From NCBI GenBank assembly GCA_023853785.1, contig JAJIRX010000622.1:310001-374000 (forward strand): a stretch of DNA of 64,000 nt. The letters run 5' to 3'. The stretch comes from Psilocybe azurescens. Taxonomy: Eukaryota > Basidiomycota > Agaricomycetes > Agaricales > Agrocybaceae. The notes under the pieces were generated by a model. It ran no database searches and was not told where the DNA came from. It worked only from the letters and a program-made list of their open reading frames with translations. Positions 1 through 11,859 of the stretch are shown piece by piece. How positions within the stretch are numbered: the stretch's first letter is position 1; every line of letters starts with the position of its first letter. The translations under genes and the position numbers were made by a program.

Positions 1-2115
1 GAATGCTATCGGGTCCAATAATCTGAGTCACGAGAATCATGCAATTAGTGGGTTCAAGTTGAGGGAGGTCCGGCAAGAAGTAATAGAATACCATAAGCAG
101 CTCTCAAGCGTCGAGACAAGTATATTAGTTTTACCTTGACGTAAATGTTGTGTGTATGCCGTGGAAATTTGATCACACACACCCTATAGAATGTGTACAC
201 ACTCTCACGATAAGCATTACATGGAGGTTAAGTTTAATCCTCGAGGTTGTTTCCTTCTATTTTCGATGTTTTCGATGTGTCATCTTTCAACTTGATATTG
301 CACGCAGAATTTGCTGTGCTATAAAAGCCCTGGTAAATTCTAGTCGTAAGTCAGAACATAACAGTTGACGGACCTACTTCCCCTCAATATGCAAACGGAA
401 CGACTATCTGATTCTCCTTTGCTCACATTATTCCTAGGACGTAAAGAAGCGAACAAGAAGCTCGACTTGCTTCTACGGATGATAATGTTAGCTCTTCTGC
501 TGTATCCATGGTGGAAAAGAATGAAATGCTCAAAGCTACGAAGATTCAGGAATTCGGCAGGTGCGTGTTTCTAAGCTACAGATGTCCACCTTAGCATTGT
601 TGATCCAATAAACTTATAGATTGGCGGACGAGATCAAAAAATTAAACAAGATAAATCCAGTCTGCTCTGGAATCCATTGAATAATGTTCGCAGTCAAAAA
701 ATTGACAACGAGTTCTCAGGCACCGTACGGAACTATATAGTAAGTAAACAATCACATATACTGATAAAGCTCTAATTGCTGTTGTATTAGGAAAACACCG
801 CAGATGTGGCTTCATTTGGTCAAGCATATTTTATACTATGGCACGGAAAAGAACCGTTACAGATGAATACTGAGACGGAACCAGTTGATAATAATGCTCT
901 ACGTATGGTAATATGGACTTGAATTTTGGGTTATGCCATTTGATCTTAATTATCATTTGTGTGAAACAGGTTGGAGAGCAGATATTAGAAGTCGTTAGAA
1001 GTCAGTTGTTTACAACTCCCATTCCCACTCTTATGCTACTAAGTCATTTATTTTCTCTTCCAATTCGCAGAGGAGAGTTCTCCAAGGCAGGTGAGCTTCT
1101 TTGCAGGAATTTGAGATCAGATGTCTATGCTTACTATGGTTCAAAAACCCGGATTTGTACGACTGAATAGAACGATGAAGAAATCCAACGAAGACTTGCC
1201 AATGCATTCCCGCCCGCAACTTCACAAGGTATCTATTCTAGCAATTGATCCGACTTCCTCAATTTTAGCATACCTTTTAGTCATGGGAGAAAGATCTGGC
1301 TCCACACCTCACATTACTCGACACAGAATTATGCCATCGATCAGCACAGAATCCTCTCTGGCAAAGTTGCATGTCAGTAAGTTGTCAATATATTATTGAA
1401 CATGGGTGGTTTCTACAGTTTTTGATCTGTGATAGGGACAACGTCCAATGCATCCGGCCCAGGAATGATGTTAGCAAACTCTGGAGGTAAGCACATCCAC
1501 CTACCAAATTTTATTTAACTAATGCGCGATGCAGGATCCAGGTTGTCCAGTACCAGCACTGGCCACGAGAGCGTGTCCGCAAGTCTATATGCTGAGATCG
1601 GCCACGATGAAATGGATGAGGCCCCTAACGGTAAGAATCCTCAGACTGTTATATATCTTCGTCATTCTATTACAGATTATTAGGGGGCGGACAATTAAGC
1701 TCTCGTCAACAAGATCACAACTCCGGTAGCTCACCTATCATTTACGACCAGGAGTCCTTCCTATTATCCGAGGAAGCCTCTCAGATTCAACTCCCTCCAG
1801 ATTCTCGGAGTCGTCCTCATCCGAGGAATTCTCCCAGGTCGACCTCGTCTCCTCACTCATTGACTTCATCCGGAAGGGGATCAATTTATAAGTAAGGTCA
1901 ATTCACTCGACGATTTTCCAAACTGCATACTGAGAGCACATTACCTTTCTTGACCCCATGGGTATGTCCATAGATGAATTATATTTACGGATCCCCAATA
2001 GTGGAGATGGCGAACATAGCGAAAATAACTCTGACTGTAAGATAATCTTGTTACAATACGATTGCTCGGATTATGCTTATCTCGTCAATTTCTTGCCACT
2101 TAAGCACCTGCTTGA
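1..2115 (+). CDS. 3' part of an unrecognised multi-exon gene
   Basis: I do not recognise this product. Short open stretches with coding-like composition are separated by GT-AG introns. Visible pieces are an N-proximal segment open from base 2 (GFKLREVRQEVIEYHKQL), a segment ending KATKIQEFGR near 561, LADEIKKLNKINP near 620-660, ENTADVASFGQAYFILWHGK near 790-850, NDEEIQRRLANAFPPATSQ near 1170-1227, a Ser-rich piece at 1534-1630 and a Ser/Pro-rich piece at 1676-1890. A last exon appears to stop at 2113-2115. The N-terminal part looks helical or coiled-coil, while the C-terminal half is low-complexity and probably disordered. The gene is cut by the window edge. One junction near 1890-1935 does not keep phase in my model, so exon borders are uncertain. 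No function is proposed. Confidence 0.4.
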
Positions 2116-2888
2116 AGACGTATTGTAAGTCCATTTTAACTCCTGAGTAACAACTTGTACAGCTTCGTCTCATTGTATTCTTTTGTCTAGTGTTATTGCC
2201 TGACTGACTACCTGACTGATTACTTGACTGACCTGATTGTTATGATACATCTGGCTCCATGTTGTCCCAGTTATGATGCTCTAGAGATCTTCATGTGCTT
2301 AGAAAAAATGTTGTATGGCTTTTTCTGTTGTGCACTTTCTCTATATGCTTTCTTCCGTCTGTACGCAAGTAATTCTCTTACGTAGGGTAAAGATACGAAT
2401 ATACATTTGTCTTTAGTTTTCGATTACCTGCATAATCAGTCTCGCTCTGGTTTTCTCAGTTCCCATTAGCCTTTCAGCAAGGCTGGCACAACTCTGAAGT
2501 CAGAACTGAACAATTTTCTTTATTTTAGACGCAATCTGTCAGATGCAAGAATGGAACCCACAAAATCTGTAAATAGAAAGAGCTAATTTTGGGCGTACAA
2601 AAATAGCACGAGAGGAATTGAGATGATCATGGGCGCTACAATAATGATATAACACAAGGATTGAAGTCAAGAGCTAGAAGTACATAAAAAGTATAGCATG
2701 AGGCCTAATAGAGCAATCATAGATATGAGTCGTCGAGAAGCAAATAGATAGCGAGGAAGGAGAAATACACTCTAGCTTGAAGAGAAGGGGTTCTGATTTG
2801 GAGTGAAGGGAACCCGCTCGGAAAAAATATGCAGGATTGTCGAGGTTAGTCGTGTGCATGCCCTTCAAACGGAGGCAGTGCACCGGTG
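2116..2888. other. intergenic, converging 3' ends
   Basis: This stretch lies between the 3' end of the first gene (+) and the 3' end of the Arg/Asp-rich gene (-). It contains short direct repeats of a CTGACTAC/CTGATTAC type near 2200-2235. I see no coding signal here; it probably holds both 3' UTRs. Confidence 0.4.
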
Positions 2889-4830
2889 TCATGTTCCGCC
2901 GGAGGAGGAGAGAAGACTTCCTGGAATTTCGAATGTGAGGGATCCTCCCTCTTCATGGTGTGAATGCGGAGCTTCTTCAACGTGATGTTTCTTCTCTCTG
3001 TCTCCTCTATCCCTATCGTTATGCCGGTCTCTTTCCCTGTCCCTGTCTCCTTCTCTTTCCCTGTCCCGCTCCCGCACTCTATCCTTATCCTTTTCTCGAG
3101 GTCGGTCCCTGTCCCTATCCCGTTCCCTATCTCGGTATTTATCTCTATCATCAGGATAGTCTCGAGAGTCGTAACCTCTTCTAGAGGACTTATACTCATC
3201 TTCGTACCGTCTCGACGACGACTTGTATTTATCACGCGACGACCTGTACTCGTCGTCGCGCTTGTCCCGCTCACGCCGCCGATCACGATCGTAGTCCCGA
3301 TCCCGATCACGATCGCGTTCACGGTCGCGCTCCGAGTCACGCGGGCGCTCGCGATCTCTGTCCCGATAGCGCTCAGACTTCTCTCTCTCCCTCTCTCTCT
3401 CTTTGTCGCGTTCTCGCCGCCGCCGCTCGGAGTCATCCTGTGGATAAGGGACATAGGTGGGAGAAAAGGGGACTCCACCTGCGCCACCTTGCGCAGCAGA
3501 GAGTGGCGCGTCCTCGTGGACAACACGCAGTGGGGGATCGCTTCGAGAAGATTCGCCTTTACGGTCGCCTCTATCATCGCGCCTGTATCGTTCGCGGTCG
3601 CGGTCGTCGTACTTTCTGTCGTCGTATTTCCTTGAGCGGCTTTCGTAGTGATCTCTATCGCGTGAGTCTGAGTATTGCCGGGAGTGTGAGGATCGATATT
3701 CCCTGTCGCGGGAGCTATAATCTTTGTAGTTGTCAGATCGCTCTTTATCTCTATCTCGATAACCCTAAAGAAAAAGTCAGCAATTGATACCATAGCAGAT
3801 TAATAAACGAACATCTGAAGTATATCGACGCGTGTCTGAGCGTTTGTGGTCATCGCGGTATTTGTATCTGTCATCTTCTCTTCGGTCATCTTTATCGTAT
3901 TTTCGAGAATAATCTTGGTCGGGTGGTCTCTGTTATCAAGCATGTTTAATTCCATTCGAGACCCGCGAAGGAGAGTCCTCACCTGACTCGTTGATCTGGC
4001 TATGTCTGCTTCCTTTCGAGACGAGGAAGAATGCTTGGTGCTCTCTTGCCTTGCAATTTCAATCATCTGTTGTTCGCGTGGATCTGGGCCATGTCTAGTC
4101 GATGCTTTTCGAGACAGGTCAGCGCTAGAATCATGCTTCATTTCAGCAGTGAATGTAACTTTGGGTGATGGCGGCTTTCTCGGAAGCGGAGGTGGAGACT
4201 CAGAACGTGAGCGCTGTTCGACATGCTGTGGATGTGGTTGCTGTGGACCTGGGTAGGCTCCTGGATGCTGCTCGAATTCTCTAAGAATGTTCTGAAAGGA
4301 ATAAGGCTCAGCACCCAGAAAGTGAGGATATGACTGTCTATTACCTCGACTTCCTGAAAGATGGCTTTCGCACCTTGTTGAAAGGTCGCAATGTCATCCA
4401 GCGATTTCTTCGGAAGTTTGGACTTAGAGGGAGCATTCTTTGTTAGTCTACGGTTTAGACGTTCTCAGTTACAGATCTTGCCATACCAGTGGGTAACAGA
4501 GGCTCACCTCGCAGCTTCCTTCCTGAACCTCTTCGTGGTGTCCTTCCCGAGAATGTGGGAACCCATTTCCAGCATGTCTTTGGTCCTATCTAACAACTGC
4601 AATCCATCTAGCCACATTGCCTTCTTCTCCCCAGCATCCTCGTCTCGAGGTCGGTGGCCATTGCTTTGCGCGTGTACCATTGGCATTGGCATTTGATCCT
4701 GTGAGTCGGGGGAATTTGGAACAGCTGGGGGAGCTACTATCTGGGATTTATTTGGCCGCCGGAGAAACGATAGGAACGAGTCATTGAACAACTCGCGTTG
4801 GCCAAATTTCAAGGGCGGTGGAGGCGCCAT
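2889..4830 (-). CDS. Arg/Asp-rich (RD/RE repeat) low-complexity protein
   Basis: The model has five exons: 4830-4508, 4447-4345, 4291-3983, 3929-3813 and 3764-2889. All junctions keep frame and give about 575 aa. The N-terminus (MAPPPPLKFGQRELFNDSF) is followed by a mixed region to about residue 240. The rest is dominated by Arg, Asp, Glu, Ser and Lys in RD/RE/RS dipeptides, ending with a short acidic/His tail (LTFEIPGSLLSSSGGT). Such tails are typical of nuclear RNA-processing proteins such as SR-like and U1-70K-like factors, but no RRM, PWI or zinc finger is visible, so the role is only an inference. The repeat composition also opens long meaningless frames on the opposite strand and in the second minus frame (3793-2846). 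Confidence 0.75.
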
Positions 4831-5212
4831 GCTTCAGGATAAGATATTAGTTCAATTCCTCGTATTATGTGGTCTTTTGGTATATAGTCGTGTGAGGGTA
4901 TGGTGGTTAGGTAGAAAGTTCAGAATCAAGGGCAGTGCTTATGGCAAGTCATTGTGCTCAGGAAGAACTGAACAGGCGTGATCAGTGACAGCTGGCTTCA
5001 CCTTCTGGAATAAAGCTAGACAAATACTATGTAAGTAACCTTAATAGGAATAGCTCTTGCTAAAAGCCATCCAACCTGAGTTTAAAGCTCTTTAATTGGG
5101 AATTATTATAACTCTAGCAGATTATTCTCCCATTTTAACTCTTCATCAGGTAGTCTTGGATTTGTTACCTTTTGTTCTTTTCAAAAATGATTTCTGTTAT
5201 AAACTCGAAAGA
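4831..5212. promoter_or_regulatory. intergenic 5' region of the RD-rich gene
   Basis: This is the upstream region of the minus-strand RD-rich gene. It lies head to head with GUP1 once the repeat at 5213-5395 is included. I see no clear TATA box or other gene. Confidence 0.3.
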
Positions 5213-5395
5213 GCGGACGAAGTCCGCTATTACCAGCCGAAGGAATTGTACTACGGCATGATATTTAGTATTTATTACAAATTGCCAACAGGGGTCTTGA
5301 AAATTTTATCTATATATGGTATTTATTTACATCTATGTACTAGATTGCAACTAACGAATTTCATACATGCAAAATACCCTGCCTTCGGCAGGTAA
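5213..5395. repeat. hairpin-ended dispersed repeat, copy 1
   Basis: This is an AT-rich segment bounded by two perfect hairpins. The left one is GCGGACGAAGTCCGC (5213-5227) and the right one CCTGCCTTCGGCAGG (5378-5392). The outer ends are weakly inverted (TTACCAGCCGAAGG against TTACCTGCCGAAGG). A second, shorter copy is at 29765-29920. It could be a small non-autonomous element. GC hairpins in AT-rich DNA of this kind are also common in fungal mitochondrial spacers, so an old mitochondrial insertion is the alternative. Confidence 0.6.
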
Positions 5396-5537
5396 TATAT
5401 TACGCAATACAAATATTACCTAATCATTGGTAGTTTCTTGCCGCAACAGCGACTTTCGGAGTCTACCAAATCTTGACCACAATCTGCCACGACGACGGTA
5501 GGGCATTTGGAATGCACATTGTCCGTCTTGAGTCGGT

Positions 5538-7677
5538 ATGACGATACTACCGCTTCATTCACCTACAATGCGATCGGATACACACCAGGCATATCCACCA
5601 ATGTCACCCAATCAGACCGAAAAGTCGACCCCGAATGCAAAGGGCATCGCGCGACTGACGGTTTATATACCTTCATCTTATCGGGGAGAAAATGCGGGAG
5701 GAGAGACGAAACCTCTATGGACGACTACCGAATTCAAATTCTACTATTTGGTGGCATTATTCGCTATTCCAGCGATGATCTGGGTCCCAATATCTGTCAG
5801 TCAACGTGAGTCTGTTTGCAAAGCTATTTCTGCTCTAGTTTTCTCAAATATCGCAGCCTCGCATCCAAATTTCCCCTACTATGTTTCGAGGCTATCACCC
5901 GGATGGATAAACGAGCGACTGGTCGTAAGTCGTCCGGACCAATCTTTTATTATGTGTCTGAGCTTCGATAGGATAACAGTGACGCACAATACCGTTCATT
6001 TCGTGACAATATACCCATACTATGCAAGGCCGCGCTCGGATATCTCACCATCAAATATATGGCAAGACATATCTTCAAATCATTCACAAATTTCATTCCC
6101 TTAAATGCCGCTCTTTCATTGGCTATGATCGTTGCTCTACATGGATCCAGCTCTCTCAAAATCATCCTAATAATGTCTATTAATTACCTCATTGCCAAAA
6201 ATGCCGGGTGTCTCGATTCGCCCCTTTTTTAACGTGGGCGTTCAACGGTTTCATTTTGTTCATGAACGAAATACATCGGGGGTACCGTTTCGAGAACATC
6301 TCCCCAGTCTGTCCAGTCTAGATTCCTTTTCAGGTGTATACCCTAGGTGGCATGTCATGTTCAATATCACCATGCTGCGTCTCGTATCGTTCAACATGGA
6401 TTACTATTGGTCATGTCGGAAAACCAACGTAGGCCCCCCTTTCCCGAAGAACATCCATTTTCTAATCTTTATTCAAGACCGAGTTGAAAGGATCACCAGA
6501 AAAACAGCGCGTGATTGTATCCCACAGTGATAATGAATACTCGCTCTTGAACTACATAGCATATATCCTCTATCCGCCTCTCTACATCGCCGGACCCATC
6601 ATGACTTTCAATGACTTCATGTCACAGGTCAGTGCGCCACTTCGTCCGCTATAAGTGCCTTCACTGAACTTTGACCAGAATAAAACGCCAACGCAAATCA
6701 CTACCCTCTTCAAGCTCAAGTTTCTATTTCGATTTGTTTGTTGTTATCTGACAATGGAATTTATCCTGCATTTCATGTACATGGTCGCCATCAAGGACCG
6801 CAAAGCATGGGGAGGCGACTCTCCTGCGGAACTCGCGATGATAAGTTTCTGGAACTTGATCATTGTGTGGCTTAAGGTACAGTTACATTCGGCTCGGCGA
6901 AAAGACACTGACCAGGCCTTGTACATAGCTCCTAATTCCATGGAGGTTCTTCCGCTTATGGGCCTTGCTTGACGGGATAGATCCTCCGGAGAACATGGTC
7001 CGATGCATGGTGAATAACTATTCTGTCTTTAGGTTCTGGAGAAGTTGGCATCGTAGCTACAACCTCTGGCTTATAAGGTTTGGTGGTCTATATTCTTTTG
7101 GAGACTGACAAACTGACAGGCAATCTAAGATATATATATGTACCTTTAGGCGGTTCAAAACATGTGTTTATCAACACCCTTCTGGTATTTTCGTTTGTCG
7201 CGCTCTGGCATGACCTCAGTTTCCGCCTGCTGGCATGGGGTTGGCTCGTGAGCTTGTTCGTGTTACCGGAAATGATAGGAACATACCTACTTCCGCCTAA
7301 GATTGTGCGTCTCTATCCACCTGCATGTTTCCCGCTGTCTTTTGACACACTCTGCTTCATCTAGTACGGCAAATACCCGTGGTATAGGCATGTATGCGCC
7401 ATCGGCGCTGTGTTTAACATCTTCCTCATGGTATCGGCCAACCTCGTAGGCTTTGTCGTGGGCACAGATGGGGTCAAGTTCTTTTTCTCGCAGCTACTTG
7501 GGACGATGGAAGGTCTCAGATTCATGGTGATCTGCCTATTTGTTCTGTTTGTGGGGGCGCAGTTCATGTTTGAATATCGGTCTGTGTTCCTCTGCTAGCT
7601 ATTCTTTTTCGAATTGGCTGCTTACGTTGTTCAATAGAGAGGAAGAACTGCGTCAAGGGATTGTTCGCAACTGCTGA
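5538..7677 (+). CDS. GUP1: GUP1-like MBOAT O-acyltransferase (glycerol uptake protein), two frame breaks
   Basis: This is a membrane-bound O-acyltransferase of the Gup1/HHAT-like branch. In yeast it remodels GPI-anchor lipids in the ER. The model has nine exons: 5538-5805, 5857-5924, 5972-6428, 6478-6627, 6679-6876, 6929-7077, 7130-7304, 7365-7579 and 7638-7677. The protein is multi-spanning. Family marks are [56 protein letters not shown] and the catalytic-type His in [10 protein letters not shown]; the C-terminus is [15 protein letters not shown]. Every intron except those around exon 3 keeps frame. Exon 3 has two single-base breaks: a T6 run at about 6235 (one T short, or two too many) and the CCCC run at about 6306 (one base short). 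Both flanks match the family, so sequencing error or a recent lesion fits better than a wrong intron. The alternative Met at 5568 is also possible as start. Confidence 0.9.
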
Positions 7678-8496
7678 TCCACGTCGTTGCTATATTATTT
7701 CACTAACTTAATTCATAAATGGTATAAAAATTCGAAATAAAGTTCTTCAAAAAGCGTATGCCTCATTTCTATCAGGCTTCAAGGCTGTTCTACCCGCCTC
7801 TTGAATGACTTCGCTGCTTACTGGCACTTAGACACGTGCTGTCTCGTTTTGGGAGCCACATTTCGTGGCATCATCTATTCTGCCATTCATAAAGCGGCGA
7901 GAGACCCAGGTCTATTATTATTTCGAAACGATTCTCAAGTTTTGTACTGACATTCTCGTTCACTCCGCTGACGATTGTGTCGTGCGTGTGCCGACCTACG
8001 GACAGCGAGCAGGAAACTAAATTTAGATTTTGAGCTGCGATGTTCGCTTCTTCCAGCTATGTTATCAAGCATTGGACTTCAACGAAAAAGGAAAAGAAGA
8101 AAGCGTGCAAGACATGACACGATGACATTTGACTCTATCCTTCGTCTTTCTTCTGGTTCACTGGCAATGATTCTTCAACTTCAAGCTCCGTTGCAGGTTA
8201 AGTGTCCAACGCAGGGGATTGCTCAGAAATGGACCCATCCGCCGATCCCATTGATGGTCAACGTAAAATGGAGGCCGATACCCATGGAGGATATGTCCAC
8301 TGCTGACACCATGGTCAGACCTGTGCATAGACTCATAGAAAAGACCGCATTTCGTACGGAAGTTCCTTCAGCTGGTCTCAAACCCGCCATTCGTCAACAT
8401 ACCTGCAGATATCGTATTGTGTTGATCACATACCATCGTTCTATACTCTCCTTCATCTCTCTCGATACTCTCAACTTATTACCGATATACACAATT
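7678..8496. other. intergenic
   Basis: This is the 3' flank of GUP1 and the 5' flank of the secreted-protein gene. An open frame crosses 7975-8496 but has no supporting features before the signal-peptide ATG at 8497. A pyrimidine-rich stretch precedes that ATG, as in many basidiomycete core promoters. Confidence 0.35.
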
Positions 8497-9227
8497 ATGG
8501 TTCAATTCACTGCATCCACTATCGTTTTATTCCTTCTGGTTGCCCCTGTCATTCAAGCGGCTTCGTTCTCATTCGATGATGATGTCGAAGATCTCGCGTT
8601 GTATGTTTCCTTGTCTTTTCATTCTGTTCCGCGTCAAAGACTGATTTTTTGTTTTGGCATCCAAGGCGAGAATTTTCGGACGAGCTTGTATTCCGGAGAG
8701 GTCACCATCACTTACCTAAAATCCATTTGCCCCATATCAACGGCAAAAAGATCCTTGACGGGCTCAAGAAATACGGTCCTAAAATAGGAAAGGCCGTTTT
8801 CAAACTAGCGAAGATGATCCTTCGTGAAGATGTCGACGAACCATACCTTGCAGCGCGGGATGTCGATGGGGCCCAGGACCTATACGAACTTCTTACCCGA
8901 AGCCCGAAAGGAACCTTAAAGAAATTGCTGAAGACGATCAAGAAAATGAAGAAATATGTAAAGGCAGGGGCGAAGCTTGCTCAGTCGCTGCAAGGGGCGG
9001 TCGGAGGAAGTGTCGGAGACTTCGTGCCTCGCGATCTCGATGGTGATTGGGAGTACGAGCTCGTCGCACGCGCCTTCGAGGAATCGGAGGTTAGCGCTAG
9101 GGATCTTTATTTCCAGCTTGCGGTGCTCGAGCGAAGCCTCATGGAAGTCGTTTACGAAGAACGGGAAGACCAGGACGTATACACTCGTTATCACGCATCG
9201 GACTCGGGAGACAACCTTCGGACGTGA
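8497..9227 (+). CDS. secreted cationic/acidic-block protein, unknown
   Basis: There are two exons (8497-8600 and 8666-9227, in-frame junction) giving 221 aa. The N-terminus is a clear signal peptide (MVQFTASTIVLFLLVAPVIQ, then AAS). A short acidic stretch (SFDDDVEDLA) follows, then REFSDELVFRRGHHHLP and a strongly basic amphipathic segment at about residues 55-80 (rich in Gly, Lys, Ile and Leu). A second Lys-rich helix lies at about residues 105-130. The last third is acidic, with repeated ARD/ARAF and DLY/YEL units. Dibasic sites (RR, KK) flank the basic segments, so Kex2-type processing is conceivable. I cannot assign a family. The layout (signal, acidic pro-region, cationic helices) resembles fungal processed secreted peptides; this is an inference. 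Confidence 0.7.
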
Positions 9228-9648
9228 CTATAACGACTTTGGTCTGGAAGATCTTGATTGATATTGACGTACGTGCATAGTAGCCCAGAATGATCACAAT
9301 CGAATATGATTTATATTGTCTCTATTGCCTTCTTTTATAATTTTCAAAATAGCGTGATGATCAATTAGGAAATATTCTGTAGTACGCCTGGCGCTCTATA
9401 GTTTTTAGTCCTTCCTTGATCGACAGAATTTCGAGATATTCCCGAAGGAACTCTTGTATCGCAATGGACATCCTACGTGCACGCACGGCGATATGAGATA
9501 GAAGGGCGCGAGAAGGTCACGGTTCTGCATGTCCATAAGCAAGGCCCATCTTCGTTCAATGCGCCAAAGTAACATGTATGACAAGGTGTGTATGATAATA
9601 GTGCGGGTATTCGCCTATATAGTCAGTGCGGATAAGCAGTGTCTTTAT
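9228..9648. other. intergenic, converging 3' ends
   Basis: This is the space between the 3' ends of the secreted-protein gene (+) and F-box gene 1 (-). It is AT-rich and I see no gene in it. Confidence 0.35.
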
Positions 9649-11193
9649 CTAGTAAGGAGAAAGCTGCTTCCTGAAAATCATCGCAAAGTCTACAACGGCA
9701 AACTCCGTAGTATTCGGCTCACTAGATTCACTTCGTTGAGTGATATAAACGACTCGACCAGAATCTTCATCCAGAAGAGGTGCCTTGGCACCAGGAGCAC
9801 TTGACAAAAGACACTTCCGAAATCCACCGGTTGGATTCTGGGGAGTCGCAAACGGTGGGGAGGTGCTGATTATTGTTAAATCATGATTCATGACAACTAT
9901 TCGCTTGTAGCCCAGGCATGTCTTCGCGTACGAGACATCCGGGGTCCAATGTATTAGCTCCACTATTGTGGGCAGTTCATTGAAAACAGAAGTGTAGTCA
10001 AAGGATAAAGCGGATACACATGAGGAAGTACCCACGACAAGGGCGGCCCTGTCGTTAGTACGAAAACAGGTGGATAGAACCATACATGGAGGTCCGTGTA
10101 CCTGCCATAGTACAGGGAACGAGTACCGTGGGAGATCTGGCGAGTTTATGGTTTCCGGAGTAAGCGAGAAGTCGCAAAGAGACCAATTCACGTCTGACGC
10201 CACTAAAACCATACTGCTTGGGAAAAGGTGTATGGATGTCTAGTTGCTTGATGAGACAAAGTGCAATTAGAGACAAAATACCAAACTACTTACCGTAGAC
10301 AGAACCGTTGTCCATTGCATTACCCGCCACGGGTACGTCAATGGACTGACATTGGCCTGCGTCCAATCGACAACAAATGCGTATATAATCATGCCAGTAG
10401 TGGAGGTAAAAGCAATGTTCGGTCCCAGAAGAGAAAGCGATATAACGAAACGTATCTCTGGACGATGAGGAAATGAAGCGAGGCATGTGGCTGTCAATCC
10501 TACAGCATGTTGCGAGTCGTCTAAAGCGACGCTAACGCGCCATATTTGGACCCTGCGCCGACTTTCAGCGGAGTTTGTAGATTGCTTCCTGGTTCCCCCA
10601 TTGTCAAGCGAGAATGCAATCGTAAATTGTAGAAATGGGGAATGGGTATCGAGGTCGATAGACATCAAAATTGGTCGAGCGTTCGTTAACTCCATTTGGG
10701 CTGGGATTAGTGGGACTCCCGAAATCGTCTCTGCGTCAAGGTCGTAATAAGTCACTGCTGCTGTCTTTTCTGTAACAAGAAGCCATCGTCCTCCATTTAT
10801 AAGGTGCATCATATCGGCCTTAACACCCATAAATGTGCGTTCACGAGCGGGTTGTAGGGCATCTGAATCCAGCCCCTTCTCCGCGCTCCTCCAAAGAAGT
10901 AGAAGATGCTCGAGCTCCTGCGATGAATACATTTCAACTGGACGTTCGAGCTTGAGCGGCAGATGGTTAGCCGAAACATGCTCATTGACAAGGTGCACCC
11001 ATATATCTCTAGTTTTGGTTACATCCGCAAGATATTTGCATACCTAAACACGGGGCATTGGTACGAATAGCGCGACGAGAAGTAAAAAAATTTCACCTAC
11101 ACGTCTCACATACAGCACTATATCTCTCCAGCCCAGCGATTTGAGGATTTCGACAAGCAGTTCAAGTGGCAGAATTATAAGATTCAACGGCAT
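9649..11193 (-). CDS. F-box protein, family copy 1 (intact)
   Basis: There are three exons (11193-11101, 11043-10294, 10239-9649), all in frame, giving 477 aa. The N-terminus carries an F-box-like motif (LPLELLVEILKSLGWRDIV, then CKYLADVT). F-box proteins hand substrates to SCF ubiquitin ligases. The remaining ~440 residues alternate hydrophobic strands with polar turns and contain family blocks such as RVQIWRVSVALDD, ASFPHRPEIRFVISLSLLGP and LDEDSGRVVYI, suggesting a beta-propeller-like substrate arm. Two full paralogues (25784-27351 and 32764-34343) and one relic (42245-42672) lie in the same window. The three genes share intron positions exactly: after the F-box and near residue 280. Confidence 0.8.
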
Positions 11194-11859
11194 TCCTGCA
11201 CCGTAAGTGCTGTGTCGTCAAGCGATGCGTTGATGGCGAGAATTGAGGTAGCTCACCGGGAATTGGAATTGAACCCAGTCAAAAGAAAATTCGAGTTGAT
11301 GAAAGCTCGATGAAAAGATAGCGGCCTACTGCAACGCTGTGTGGCCTAAGCGTGGCCATTTATTTTTGAATTTGAACAAATTTGAACTTGAAAAACTCAC
11401 GTGCTCAACCGCCTTATGAAGTTATCCTCTAGACTCTACTCGGACTGGTTTGCATTGGCTAGAGAGACTCAGGGAAAAAGGTAAATCAAGGGAAGCAAGC
11501 ATTGAGTAATTGCGCCATCATAGAGTAGATCAGCTCAGAAAATTTCTCAAAGTTTGTTAGAGAGGACTTGGATGCAACAACTTACAAGGGTCTCCACTCT
11601 AACCTTAATAAATGTCCTCTAAAAGATTCTAATCTTCACATCGATGATCGCTAGGTATCTATACGGCTAATAGCAATCGAATCCTCCACAAATATTGCCC
11701 GGTAATCTTGTTTAGGGAATCATTCTAGGAACGCGCTTCAGTACTATTAACTCTCGGGTAACCCCTCGGATGATGAAACAATTTAATCCCAGTACAAGTA
11801 CAAGCTAAGTGGTTTACTTTAATTCCGCAACAAGTCTTGGTGCGATCTCTCCCGCAGAA
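11194..11859. other. intergenic
   Basis: This is the 5' flank of F-box gene 1 and the 3' flank of the formamidase gene. I see no open reading frame or repeat with support. Confidence 0.35.

Noticed and set aside
2964..3635. 223-aa plus-strand frame rich in Val, Ile, Pro and Phe
   Set aside because: It is the antisense shadow of the RD-rich repeat; the hydrophobic composition simply mirrors the Arg/Asp codons.
2846..3793. 315-aa minus-strand frame rich in Thr/Glu/Ile
   Set aside because: It is the neighbouring frame of the RD-repeat exon; the spliced frame with RD dipeptides joins in phase with four upstream exons, and this one does not.
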